Source of the DNA: Lysobacter sp. BMK333-48F3
Lineage (GTDB): Bacteria > Pseudomonadota > Gammaproteobacteria > Xanthomonadales > Xanthomonadaceae
NCBI RefSeq assembly: GCF_019733395.1
Contig: NZ_JAIHOO010000001.1
Coordinates: 3,472,501-3,536,500 of the forward strand
Length of the DNA stretch: 64,000 bases
Direction of reading: 5' to 3'
Shown: positions 54,147-61,954 of the stretch, piece after piece
Layout of the letters: each line of letters starts with the position of its first letter
How positions within the stretch are numbered: the stretch's first letter is position 1
Program-made: the position numbers and the translations under genes
The notes under the pieces: generated by a model
What the model was told of the DNA's origin: nothing
The model's input: only the letters and a program-made list of their open reading frames with translations
Databases searched by the model: none

Positions 54147-54365
54147 ATGGACGAGACCAGCGAGCACCATTTCTATTTCGCCGACTACGAGATCCTGGTC
54201 GGCGGCCGGTTCTGCATCCGCGGACAGACCACGCTGGACTATGCGCCCGCGGAGGCGGCGCGGTTCGACCCGGCCGACCTGGTCGAACGCATCCGCCGGC
54301 GCATCGCCGAGGAGCGCGGCGTCGAGCGCGAGGAAGTGCGCATCCGCCAGTTGAGCCGGTTGTAG
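54147..54365 (+). CDS. Small hypothetical protein
   Basis: 72 residues, 7 bp after the dehydroquinase-like gene. Starts MDETSEHHFYFADYEILVGG, then a DPADLVERIRRRIAEERGVE amphipathic helix and a short basic end. Neutral, soluble, no signal. An ATG 27 bp upstream, overlapping the previous gene, is an alternative. Unknown family; spacing suggests co-expression with the upstream gene. Confidence 0.55.
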   Translation: MDETSEHHFYFADYEILVGGRFCIRGQTTLDYAPAEAARFDPADLVERIRRRIAEERGVEREEVRIRQLSRL

Positions 54366-54403
54366 CCCCCCGCCGCCAGCCGCCGCGATCGACGCATCGC
54401 TCC

Positions 54404-54561
54404 CTGTAGGAGCGGCGTGAGCCGCGACAGCCGAAGCGGCGTACGCGAGCGCAGCGGCCGAAACCCACGAATAAACGGGCTAGTCCTGACCGTGCCCGGG
54501 CTGCGGACACGGGCGTGGTATGACGTCGCTGCGGCGGTCGCGGCTCACGCCGCTCCTACAG
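54404..54561. repeat. Facing pair of main palindrome copies
   Basis: Copies at 54404-54428 (CTGTAGGAGCGGCGTGAGCC then GCGAC) and 54536-54561 (inverse), about 110 bp apart, forming a large inverted repeat between convergent genes. Confidence 0.8.
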
Positions 54562-54581
54562 TGGCCCGCAGGCCGCTTGGA

Positions 54582-55280
54582 TCAAACCGGATCGATCTGG
54601 GCGAACGACTCCACCCGGGTGTGGCCGTGGGTGGCTTCGCCTTCGCGGGGCTGCGGGTAATCCTCGCGGCGGTCGAGCAGCACCGTGCCGACGCCGGCGT
54701 CGCGGGCGGCGTCGAGTTCCTCGACCACGTCGGACAGGAACAGGATCTCCTCGGCGGGCAGGCCGATCGATTCGACGATGCGGGCATAGCTGTCGCGCTC
54801 GCGCTTGCCGCCGACCTCGGTGTCGAACCAGCCGGAGAACAGTTCGGTCAGGTCGCCCGCGTCGCTGTGGCCGAACAGCAGCCGTTGCGCCGGCACGCTG
54901 CCGGAGGAGTACACGTACAGGCGCAGGCCGGCGTCCTTCCAGCGGCGCAGCGCCGGCGCGGCGTCGGGGTACATGTGCGAGGTGAAATCGGCGCTGCGGT
55001 AGCCGTCGGCCCAGATCATGCCCTGCAGGGCCTTGAGTGCGGTGTGCTTGCGGTCCTGGTCGATCCAGCCCTGCAGCACCTCGATCACGGTCGAGTCCTG
55101 GCACACGCCGCCGTTCTCCAGCGCCACCGCGTCCAGCCATTTGCGCACCGCCGGCTCGCGCCCGCGCGCGGCGACGAAGCCCGGCAGGGCGCGGCGCGCG
55201 TAAGGGAACAGCACGTCCTTGACGAACGAGATGCTGCTGGTGGTGCCTTCGATGTCGGTGAGGATGGCGCGGATGGGCAT
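54582..55280 (-). CDS. mtnC: Enolase-phosphatase E1, methionine salvage
   Basis: 232 residues. HAD-type enzyme converting 2,3-diketo-5-methylthiopentyl-1-phosphate to acireductone. [23 protein letters not shown] at the N-terminus (nucleophile Asp in TDIEGTT), [18 protein letters not shown], and [16 protein letters not shown] (HAD motif 4). Start MPIRAILTD. Third gene of mtnB-mtnD-mtnC, but separated from mtnD by about 215 bp holding an imperfect duplication. Confidence 0.95.
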   Translation of the reverse strand: MPIRAILTDIEGTTSSISFVKDVLFPYARRALPGFVAARGREPAVRKWLDAVALENGGVCQDSTVIEVLQGWIDQDRKHTALKALQGMIWADGYRSADFTSHMYPDAAPALRRWKDAGLRLYVYSSGSVPAQRLLFGHSDAGDLTELFSGWFDTEVGGKRERDSYARIVESIGLPAEEILFLSDVVEELDAARDAGVGTVLLDRREDYPQPREGEATHGHTRVESFAQIDPV

Positions 55281-55299
55281 GAGGCTAGGAAATAGTGGA

Positions 55300-55496
55300 G
55301 AGGAGTGAGGAGGGAGCGAAAGCGGCAGGCGAAGCATGGGACTGGACCCGGGCCAGGAGCTTCTCGCTCCTCGCTTCTCTGCGCTCTTTTCTCGCTCGAC
55401 GTGGAGGAGCGAGCGAAACCGGCAGGCGTAGCGGCGGAACGAACGCAGGCAGGAGCGTCTTCTCACTCCTCGCTGCTCTGCGCTCACTCCTCGCCC
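55300..55496. repeat. Imperfect ~95-bp tandem duplication between mtnD and mtnC
   Basis: Two related stretches, each with GCGAAA-CCGGCAGGCG-AGC followed by CAGGAGC-TTCTC-CTCCTCGC and TCTGCGCTC. No coding capacity recognised. It lies within an operon, so it is probably transcribed. Confidence 0.5.
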
Positions 55497-56054
55497 TCAC
55501 CCCGCCTGCCCCTTCTCGTAGCGCGGAAACTGCTGGGCCAGGTCGCTGCCGGTGAAATAGCCGACCCAGCCGTCCGGCTCGGTGAAGAAGCGGATCGCGA
55601 CGAAGCTGGGCTCCGGGCCCATGTCGAACCAGTGCAGGGTGCTGTCGGGCACCGAGATCAGGTCGCCTTGCTCGCACTTGATCTCGTACACGTTGGGTTC
55701 GACGTGCAGGGTGAACAGCCCCGAGCCGGCGACGAAGAAACGCACTTCGTCTTCCTTGTGGTAATGCTCGTCGAGGAACTTGCCGCGCATCGCCTCGCGC
55801 TGCGGATTGTCCGGGGCGATGCTGACCACGTCGACGGTCTTGAAGCCGCGTTCGGCGGTGATGCGTTCGATGTCGCCGCGGTAGGCGGCCATGATCGCCT
55901 CCGGCGTGTCGCCCGGCTTGACCGGCTGGGCGGCCTGCCACTGTTCGAAGCCGACCCCGATCTTGGCCAGCTCGCGCGCGATCTGGGCCTGGTCGCCGGT
56001 GCTCAGCTTCGGCGTGCCGGGTTCGTCCTCGGCGAAAATGCGCAGGCGGCTCAT
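55497..56054 (-). CDS. mtnD: Acireductone dioxygenase
   Basis: 185 residues, cupin metalloenzyme (Fe2+ or Ni2+) of the methionine salvage pathway. Metal ligands in [12 protein letters not shown] (H-x-H-x4-E) and the later His in [10 protein letters not shown]. Length and [12 protein letters not shown] match the family. The start overlaps the mtnB stop by 4 nt. Confidence 0.95.
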   Translation of the reverse strand: MSRLRIFAEDEPGTPKLSTGDQAQIARELAKIGVGFEQWQAAQPVKPGDTPEAIMAAYRGDIERITAERGFKTVDVVSIAPDNPQREAMRGKFLDEHYHKEDEVRFFVAGSGLFTLHVEPNVYEIKCEQGDLISVPDSTLHWFDMGPEPSFVAIRFFTEPDGWVGYFTGSDLAQQFPRYEKGQAG

Positions 56055-56689
56055 CGCTGCAGTCTCCTCAGTTCCAGTTCGCATCCGAGCAGGAATTCGA
56101 ACGCCTCCAGGTGGCGCCGGGCTTCGGCCATGTCGCGGCCCCAGGCGTACAGGCCGTGGCCGTCGATCAGATAGCCCCACATCGGCTGCCGGTCGAGGGT
56201 GGCGTCGACCTGGGCGGCCAGGGTCGGCATGTCTTGGGTGTTCGGATACACCGGCAAGTCCAGCTCGGTGTCGTGGGTGGAGGTGCCGCGGAAGGCCTTG
56301 AGCAGCTCGTAGCCTTCCAGGTGCACGTGGCCCTGGCCGGCGAACAGGCGCGAGGCCACGGTCTGGGTCTGCGAGTGGGTGTGCAGGACGCAGCCGACCT
56401 CGGGGTAGCGCTTGTACAGCTGGGTGTGCAGCAAGGTCTCGGCCGAGGGCCGGTGCTCGGTGGCGACCGGTAGCCCGTCCAGGTCCACGACCATGATGTC
56501 GTCTTCGGTCAGCCGGCCCTTGTCGCGGCCGGAGACGGTGATGGCGACATGCGCCTCGTCGATCCGGCGCGAGAAGTTGCTGCTCGTGGCCGGGGTCCAG
56601 CCGCGCTGGGCCAGCTCGCGCACGTTGACGATGATCTCGCCGGCGCAATGCGCCAGGCGCTGGGGGTCGTAGGGCAGGGGGCTGTTCAT
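56051..56689 (-). CDS. mtnB: Methylthioribulose-1-phosphate dehydratase
   Basis: 212 residues, class II aldolase fold with zinc. [49 protein letters not shown] (HTH zinc ligands) and [12 protein letters not shown] (third His). First gene of the mtnBDC unit. A terminator for the permease gene upstream lies just before its start, so it should have its own promoter, which I cannot place. Confidence 0.95.
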   Translation of the reverse strand: MNSPLPYDPQRLAHCAGEIIVNVRELAQRGWTPATSSNFSRRIDEAHVAITVSGRDKGRLTEDDIMVVDLDGLPVATEHRPSAETLLHTQLYKRYPEVGCVLHTHSQTQTVASRLFAGQGHVHLEGYELLKAFRGTSTHDTELDLPVYPNTQDMPTLAAQVDATLDRQPMWGYLIDGHGLYAWGRDMAEARRHLEAFEFLLGCELELRRLQR

Positions 56690-56701
56690 GGTCTCAGTTT
56701 A

Positions 56702-56735
56702 CAAACAAACGGCGACCGGGGCGGCCCGGTCGCCG
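56702..56735 (-). terminator. Terminator of the APC permease gene
   Basis: Perfect 11-bp stem CGGCGACCGGG / CCCGGTCGCCG with a four-base loop, followed on the minus strand by TTTGTTTGT. It starts 55 bp after the permease stop and ends about 12 bp before the mtnB ATG. Confidence 0.85.
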
Positions 56736-56790
56736 TGGGTTTGCCCCTCCTGGCGGCAACACAGCGTTGCCGCCGGCCGCAGAGGGCCGT

Positions 56791-58218
56791 TCAGCGCGGC
56801 CGCAGGCGGCTGTGGCGGAAGCCGTAGGCGAAATAGACCACGATGCCGACCGCGGTCCAGACCGCCATCAGCATCCAGTTGTGCGCGCTCATGGTCGACA
56901 GCAGGACCAGGCAGCTGACGATGCCGGCCAGGCAGATCGGCCAGGCGAACGGGATCCGGAACGGCCGCGGCAGGTCGGGCTGGGTGCGGCGCAGGATCAG
57001 CACCCCGGCGCAGACCGCGGCGAACGCGATCAGGGTGCCCATCGAGGTCATGTCGCCGAGGATGTCGAGCGGGAACAGCGCCGCCAGCAGGGCGATGCCG
57101 ATGCCGGTGATGACGGTGTTGATGTGCGGGGTGCGGTGCTTGGGGTGGATCTTGGTGAACACCGGCGGCAGCAGGCCGTCGCGGGCCATGATCATGAAGA
57201 TGCGCGGTTGGCCGATGATCATCACCAGCACCACCGAGGACAGGCCGACCAGGGCGCCGACTTCGACCACCACCCGCAGCCAGTTCAGCGCCGGATGGGC
57301 GGCGATCGCGGTCACCACCGGCTCGTCGGTGCCCAGGCTGGTGTACGGCGCCAGGCCGGTCATCACCGCGGCCATGCTGATGTAGAGCACGGTGCAGATC
57401 GCCAGCGAGGCCATCATGCCGATCGGCATGTCCTTCTGCGGCTTGTGCGATTCCTGCGCCGCCACCGACACCGCCTCGAAGCCGATGTAGGCGAAGAACA
57501 CCATCGAGGCGCCGCGCAGCACGCCTTCCCAGCCGTACTTGCCGTCGCCCTGCGATTCGGGGATGAAGGGCGTCCACAGCTCGGGGTTCACGTACTTCCA
57601 GCCGACCGCGATGACCAGCACGATCAGGCCCGACTTCAGCAACACCATCGCCATGTTCATGGCCGAGGATTTGCGGATGCCGACGTAGCACAGCCAGGTC
57701 AGCAGCAGCACGATCGCCGCCGCCGGCAGGTTGGCGATCGCGCCGGTCGGGCGCAGCTTGGCGTCCAGCGGCGCCTGCACCAGCGCCGCCGGCAGGGTGA
57801 TGTCGAAATGTTCCAACAGACTGAGGAAGTAACCGGTCCAACTGACCGCCACCGCCGAGGCGGAGACGCCGTACTCCAATATCAGCATCCAGCCGATGAA
57901 CCAGGCCGAGAGCTCGCCCAGGGTGGCGTAGGTGTAGGTGTAGGCGCTGCCGGAGACCGGCACCATCGCCGCGAACTCGGCGTAGGCCAGGGCGCAGAAG
58001 GTGCAGCAGATCGCGGCGAGGACGAAGGACAGCATGATCGCCGGGCCGGCGTGCTCGGCCGCGGCCTTGCCGGTGATGACGAAGATGCCGCCGCCGATCA
58101 CCGCGCCGATGCCCAGCGCGGTCAGGCCCCAGGGGCCGAGGGTGCGGTGCAGGCTGAGGCCGTCGGCGTCGCTGTGGGCGGCGTGCGGGTGTTTGGTCGC
58201 CCGGAGTTGTTCCAGCAT
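56791..58218 (-). CDS. APC-family amino acid permease (first paralogue)
   Basis: 475 residues with about 12 membrane helices. GLTALGIGAVIGGGIFVITGKAA is the substrate-binding unwound helix 1 of APC transporters; FAAMVPVSGSAYTYTYATLGEL, VFFAYIGFEAVSVAAQE and GQPRIFMIMARDGLLP are further family motifs, close to YfnA/CAT-type permeases. AGGA lies eight bases before the ATG. Very similar to the next permease, so a tandem duplication is likely. Located in the inner membrane; substrate amino acid unknown, although the methionine-salvage genes are next door. Confidence 0.93.
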   Translation of the reverse strand: MLEQLRATKHPHAAHSDADGLSLHRTLGPWGLTALGIGAVIGGGIFVITGKAAAEHAGPAIMLSFVLAAICCTFCALAYAEFAAMVPVSGSAYTYTYATLGELSAWFIGWMLILEYGVSASAVAVSWTGYFLSLLEHFDITLPAALVQAPLDAKLRPTGAIANLPAAAIVLLLTWLCYVGIRKSSAMNMAMVLLKSGLIVLVIAVGWKYVNPELWTPFIPESQGDGKYGWEGVLRGASMVFFAYIGFEAVSVAAQESHKPQKDMPIGMMASLAICTVLYISMAAVMTGLAPYTSLGTDEPVVTAIAAHPALNWLRVVVEVGALVGLSSVVLVMIIGQPRIFMIMARDGLLPPVFTKIHPKHRTPHINTVITGIGIALLAALFPLDILGDMTSMGTLIAFAAVCAGVLILRRTQPDLPRPFRIPFAWPICLAGIVSCLVLLSTMSAHNWMLMAVWTAVGIVVYFAYGFRHSRLRPR

Positions 58219-58267
58219 GGGGTTCGTCCTGGTGTTGCGTGTGTCCGCGCTCCGGATCACTTCGTCC

Positions 58268-58350
58268 CGTCATTCCCGCGAAGGCAGGAATCCAGAGACT
58301 TCAGCGTCTCGCCCCGATGCCGTCCTGGGTTCCCGCCTGCGCGGGAATGA
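58268..58350. repeat. CGTCATTCCCGCG / CGCGGGAATGA repeat
   Basis: An inverted-repeat element of the type GTCATTCCCGCG...GGGAATCCAGAGACTTCAGCGTC...GGGTTCCCGC...GCGGGAATGA, a widespread intergenic repeat in GC-rich proteobacteria. Single copy, between the two permease genes. Confidence 0.7.
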
Positions 58351-58403
58351 GGAGGCGGCGAGGCTCGGTCTCGGAGCGGATCGGTAGAAACGTTGCAGCG
58401 CGA

Positions 58404-58438
58404 AAAGGAAAAAGGCCGGCGGAAGGTCTCCGCCGGCC
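58404..58438 (-). terminator. Terminator of the second APC permease
   Basis: 10-bp stem (GGCCGGCGGA / TCCGCCGGCC) with a five-base loop, followed on the minus strand by TTTTTCCTTTT, 22 bp after the stop. The two permease genes therefore are separate transcription units. Confidence 0.9.
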
Positions 58439-58460
58439 TCGAATCATGGATGCGCCGGGT

Positions 58461-59942
58461 TCAGGCCTTGCCGCCCGCCGCCTTGCGCAGCTTGCTGTTG
58501 TGGTAGCCGTAGGCGAAGTAGATCAGCAGGCCGATCGCGGTCCAGCCGGTCATCAGGTGCCAATGCTCGGAGAACGGCTTCCAGAACAGGTACAGGCAGG
58601 CCGCCGCGCCGAGCGGGCAGACCACCGCGACCAGCGGCACCCGGAACGGGCGCGGCAGGTCCGGACGGGTCTTGCGCAGGATCAGCACGCCGACGCAGAC
58701 GGTGGCGAAGGCGAGCAAGGTGCCCATCGACACCAGTTCGCCGAGCAGGCCGATCGGCAGGAAGCCGGCCAGGATGCAGGCGAACACGCCGACGATGATG
58801 GTGCCGATGTAGGGCGTCTGGAACTTCGGATGGACCTTGGCGAACATCTGCGGCAGCAGGCCGTCCTTCGCCATCGAATAGAAGATGCGCGGCTGGCCCA
58901 TCAGCATGACCAGGATCACCGAGCTCAGGCCGGCGATCGCGCCGATCTCGACCAGCAGTTTCAGCCAGCCCAGCGCCGGGTAGGCTTCCAGCGCGGTCGC
59001 CACCGGCTTGGGCGTGCTCAGCATGTGGTAGGGCAGCAGGCCGGTCAGCACGCCGGAGACGATGATGTAGATGATGGTGCAGATCACCAGCGAGCCGAGG
59101 ATGCCGATCGGCATGTCGCGCTGCGGGTTCTTGGCTTCGCCGGCGGCGGTGGAGACCGCGTCGAAGCCGATGTAGGCGAAGAACACCACCGAGGCGCCGC
59201 GGATGATGCCGTCGTAGCCGTACTTGCCCGGGCCCTGGTTTTCCGGAATGAACGGCACCCAGTTGTCCGGGTTGACGTACTTCGCCGCGAAGGCGACGAA
59301 CAGGGTGATCACCACCACCTTGATCGCGACGATGATGGTGTTGATGAAGGCCGACTGGGTGATGCCGACGTAGCACAGGCCGCTGAGGGCGGCGACGATC
59401 GCCACCGCCGGCAGGTTGATCAGGCCGCCGGTGTAGACGATCGAGCCGTCGACCACGTTCAGCGGCGCCGCCGACAGCGAGGCCGGCAGGCCGACGCCGA
59501 AGCTGGTCAGCAGGCTGTTGAGGTAGCCCGACCAGCCGACCGCGACGGTCGAGGCGGCGAACAGGTACTCGAGCACCAGGTTCCAGCCGATGAACCAGGC
59601 CACGAACTCGCCCAGGGTGGCGTAGGAATAGGAGTAGGCGCTGCCCGAGACCGGCAGCATCGCCGAGAACTCGGCGTAGCACAGGCCGGCCAGGGCGCAG
59701 GCGAAGCCGGCGACGATGAAGCTCAGCACGATCGCCGGGCCGGCGTGTTCGGCGGCGGCATGACCGGAGAGGACGAAGATGCCGGCGCCGATGACCGCGC
59801 CGATGCCCAGCATCACCAATTGGGTCGCGGTCAGGGACCGTTTCAGCGTGGCTTCGCCTTCGAGGCTGCCCTCTACGGGCTCGCCGGCGTCCACGTGGCC
59901 GGCCGGCGCCACGGGTTTGGTGATGAACAGGCCTCTCGACAT
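58461..59942 (-). CDS. APC-family amino acid permease (second paralogue)
   Basis: 493 residues, about 12 membrane helices, same motifs as its neighbour: MLGIGAVIGAGIFVLSGHAA, FSAMLPVSGSAYSYSYATLG, VFFAYIGFDAVSTAAGEAKN, GQPRIFYSMAKDGLLP. It has a longer, polar N-terminus (GHVDAGEPVEGSLEGEA). GGGGAG five bases before the ATG. Divergent from the Nudix gene. YfnA/CAT-like; substrate unknown. Confidence 0.93.
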   Translation of the reverse strand: MSRGLFITKPVAPAGHVDAGEPVEGSLEGEATLKRSLTATQLVMLGIGAVIGAGIFVLSGHAAAEHAGPAIVLSFIVAGFACALAGLCYAEFSAMLPVSGSAYSYSYATLGEFVAWFIGWNLVLEYLFAASTVAVGWSGYLNSLLTSFGVGLPASLSAAPLNVVDGSIVYTGGLINLPAVAIVAALSGLCYVGITQSAFINTIIVAIKVVVITLFVAFAAKYVNPDNWVPFIPENQGPGKYGYDGIIRGASVVFFAYIGFDAVSTAAGEAKNPQRDMPIGILGSLVICTIIYIIVSGVLTGLLPYHMLSTPKPVATALEAYPALGWLKLLVEIGAIAGLSSVILVMLMGQPRIFYSMAKDGLLPQMFAKVHPKFQTPYIGTIIVGVFACILAGFLPIGLLGELVSMGTLLAFATVCVGVLILRKTRPDLPRPFRVPLVAVVCPLGAAACLYLFWKPFSEHWHLMTGWTAIGLLIYFAYGYHNSKLRKAAGGKA

Positions 59943-60141
59943 CGAACTCCCCTCTCTCTCGTAAGAAGTGATCTTGAAGTGATCTGTGCCCGTCGTTCTG
60001 CGACGACGATGGATGACCGACTCCCGGAGCGGGGCGGCGGGCCACCTTAACTCAGTGCGGAAACGGGCGGCAAGCGGAGCCGGTCATGGCCTTTGCGGCG
60101 ATAATCACGGTCCCGGCCTCGCCCCATGTGCTTTTTTCGAT

Positions 60142-60741
60142 ATGCCTGTGAAACATTCGGATCCGATCGGTCAGCTGCGTTCCAATCTCGACCTGTACGC
60201 GCGGCAATGGCCCGAGGAAGCGGAACATACGCTGCCGTTTCTGGCCTTGCTGGACGAGGCGGACGGCGGCGGAACGGCGCCGGACGGCGCGACCGAGCCG
60301 GGCGACCCCTTCCAGCGCGAGCGCCTGGCCGGCCACTTCACCGGCGGCGCCTGGCTGATCGACCGGGCCGGCCGGCGGGTGCTGCTGACCCACCACCGCA
60401 AGCTCGGCCGCTGGCTGCAGCTCGGCGGCCACGCCGACGGCGACCGCGACCTGGCCCAGGTCGCCCTGCGCGAGGCCGAGGAAGAATCGGGCCTGACCGG
60501 CCTGAGCGTGGACCCGGAGCTGTTCGACCTGGACCGGCACTGGATCCCGGCCCGCCACGAGGTGCCGGGGCACTGGCACTACGACCTGCGCTACGTGGTC
60601 CGCGCCGGCGACCACGAGGACTACGTGGTCAGCGAGGAATCGCTGGACCTGGCCTGGCGCGACATCGCCGAACTGCTGGCCGACCCGACCAGCGACGAGT
60701 CGATGCGGCGCATGGCGGGCAAGTGGCTGGCGCGGGGGTGA
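60142..60741 (+). CDS. Nudix hydrolase
   Basis: 199 residues. The Nudix box is GGHADGDRDLAQVALREAEEESGL at about 98-121: the REAEEESG core is intact, but the first conserved Glu (GX5E) is Arg, a variant common in this GGHADGD subgroup. It cleaves an unknown nucleoside-diphosphate-X. RHEVPGHWHYDLRYVVRA follows. No signal peptide. The ATG (MPVKHSDP) has no strong ribosome site; the frame is open upstream. Confidence 0.88.
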   Translation: MPVKHSDPIGQLRSNLDLYARQWPEEAEHTLPFLALLDEADGGGTAPDGATEPGDPFQRERLAGHFTGGAWLIDRAGRRVLLTHHRKLGRWLQLGGHADGDRDLAQVALREAEEESGLTGLSVDPELFDLDRHWIPARHEVPGHWHYDLRYVVRAGDHEDYVVSEESLDLAWRDIAELLADPTSDESMRRMAGKWLARG

Positions 60742-60769
60742 GGAACGCGGCGACCGAGGCGCGCGCTTG

Positions 60770-61105
60770 ATGGCCATCGTTACTAAGACCTGCCCGCACT
60801 GCGGCGCCCGCGTTCGGGTGACGGCAGCCGAGTTGATTAGGGATAGTCCCCGCACCTATTGCCGCGCCTGCCGCGGCTGGGTGCCGCATTCGTTCGCCGT
60901 GTCGAGTCTGGCCAATCTGGGCGGATTGGTCTGCGGTGGATACGCTGCGGTCGAGTTTTTGCACCTGCTGGAATCGGGCATGGGCAAGCCGGTGCCATTA
61001 TGGGCATGGGCTTTGATGCTAGCGGTGGCGATCATGGTAGGCCTGACCATGGCGATGTTCTTTGCCGGCGTGGCGTATTTGTTGCACGCCCTGTTGCGGC
61101 GATAG
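60770..61105 (+). CDS. Zinc-ribbon membrane protein, unknown function
   Basis: 111 residues. An N-terminal zinc ribbon (CPHC at 8-11 and CRAC at about 31-34) is followed by two membrane helices (about 48-65 and 76-108). GC content is lower than in neighbours (many A/T-ending codons), suggesting acquisition or low expression. Start ATG or the TTG just before it. 28 bp after the Nudix gene on the same strand. No family name can be given. Confidence 0.65.
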   Translation: MAIVTKTCPHCGARVRVTAAELIRDSPRTYCRACRGWVPHSFAVSSLANLGGLVCGGYAAVEFLHLLESGMGKPVPLWAWALMLAVAIMVGLTMAMFFAGVAYLLHALLRR

Positions 61106-61954
61106 CTGATTTTCGCGATCGGTGGGCCGGCCACCGGAAGAAATCTCCGTAGGCGCCGCCGCGTCACCGCCTTGTCGCGTGCCGCGTGTCGCGTTGCCGG
61201 TCTCCGCCGGCGCCGCGCTTGCGTCCACCGCTTCGGTTGTCGCGGCTTATGCCGCTCCTACAGGACGCGGATCCATCAGGGGTAGGAGCGACGCGAGTCG
61301 CGATCGCCATGCATCCAGCGCGCCGTAGCGGAGGTTTTCCAGCGTGCGCCGCAACCGCGGTATCGCGGTCGCGGCTTGCGCCGCTCCTACCCCTGAATGC
61401 GCGGCCTGCAGCGGCGGGCTCGCCTGTAGGAGCGGCGTAAGCCGCGACCACCGCAGCGGTGCGATACCACGATTCCTTCCGCAGCTGTGGATCGACAGAC
61501 CATCGGCCGTTTCCGTGTTGCCGATTTCCGCCGGGCTGCGCTTGCGTCCACCGCGTCGGTTGTCGCGGCTCACGCCGCTCCTACATGAGGCGGCTCCATC
61601 GGGGGTAGGAGCGACGCGAGTCGCGACCGCCATGTTTCCAATTGCATCGTCATATCGCAAAACAGCGCGGTCGCCTGTAGGAGCGGCGTCCCACGGGGAT
61701 TTCCTTCGGTCATAAGCCGCGACCGTCGCAGCGGTGCGATACCACGTTCCCGTCCGCGGTTGCGGATCGACAACATCATCCGTCGTTGCCGCTTTGCCGC
61801 GTTGCCGGTCTCCGCCGGCGCTGCGCTCGCGTCCACCGCTTCGGTTGGTCGCGGCTCACGCCGCTCCTACAAGGAGCGGCTTCGTCAGGGTAGGAGCGAC
61901 GCGAGTCGCGACCGCGGTGTCCAACGGTCGCGTCGCAAAACCGGGTGGCGAAGC
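61106..61954. repeat. Compound array: nine copies of the main palindrome in three higher-order units
   Basis: Copies at 61239-61263, 61281-61304, 61367-61390, 61434-61449, 61562-61585, 61604-61628, 61675-61724 (long form with insert), 61847-61871 and 61889-61913. They alternate in orientation and come in two types: GTAGGAGCGGCG...GCCGCGACC and GTAGGAGCGACGCGAGTCGCGACC. Spacer sequence also recurs: CTTGCGTCCACCGCTTCGG-like text begins near 61219, 61540 and 61828, and GCAGCGGTGCGATACCACG at 61454 and 61728. So the array is about 2.5 tandem units of roughly 285-325 bp. No gene is seen in this 849-bp stretch. Confidence 0.85.

Noticed and set aside
61191..61913. Possible CRISPR array
   Set aside because: Repeats are palindromes in alternating orientation with unequal, themselves repeated spacers, and no cas genes are present.
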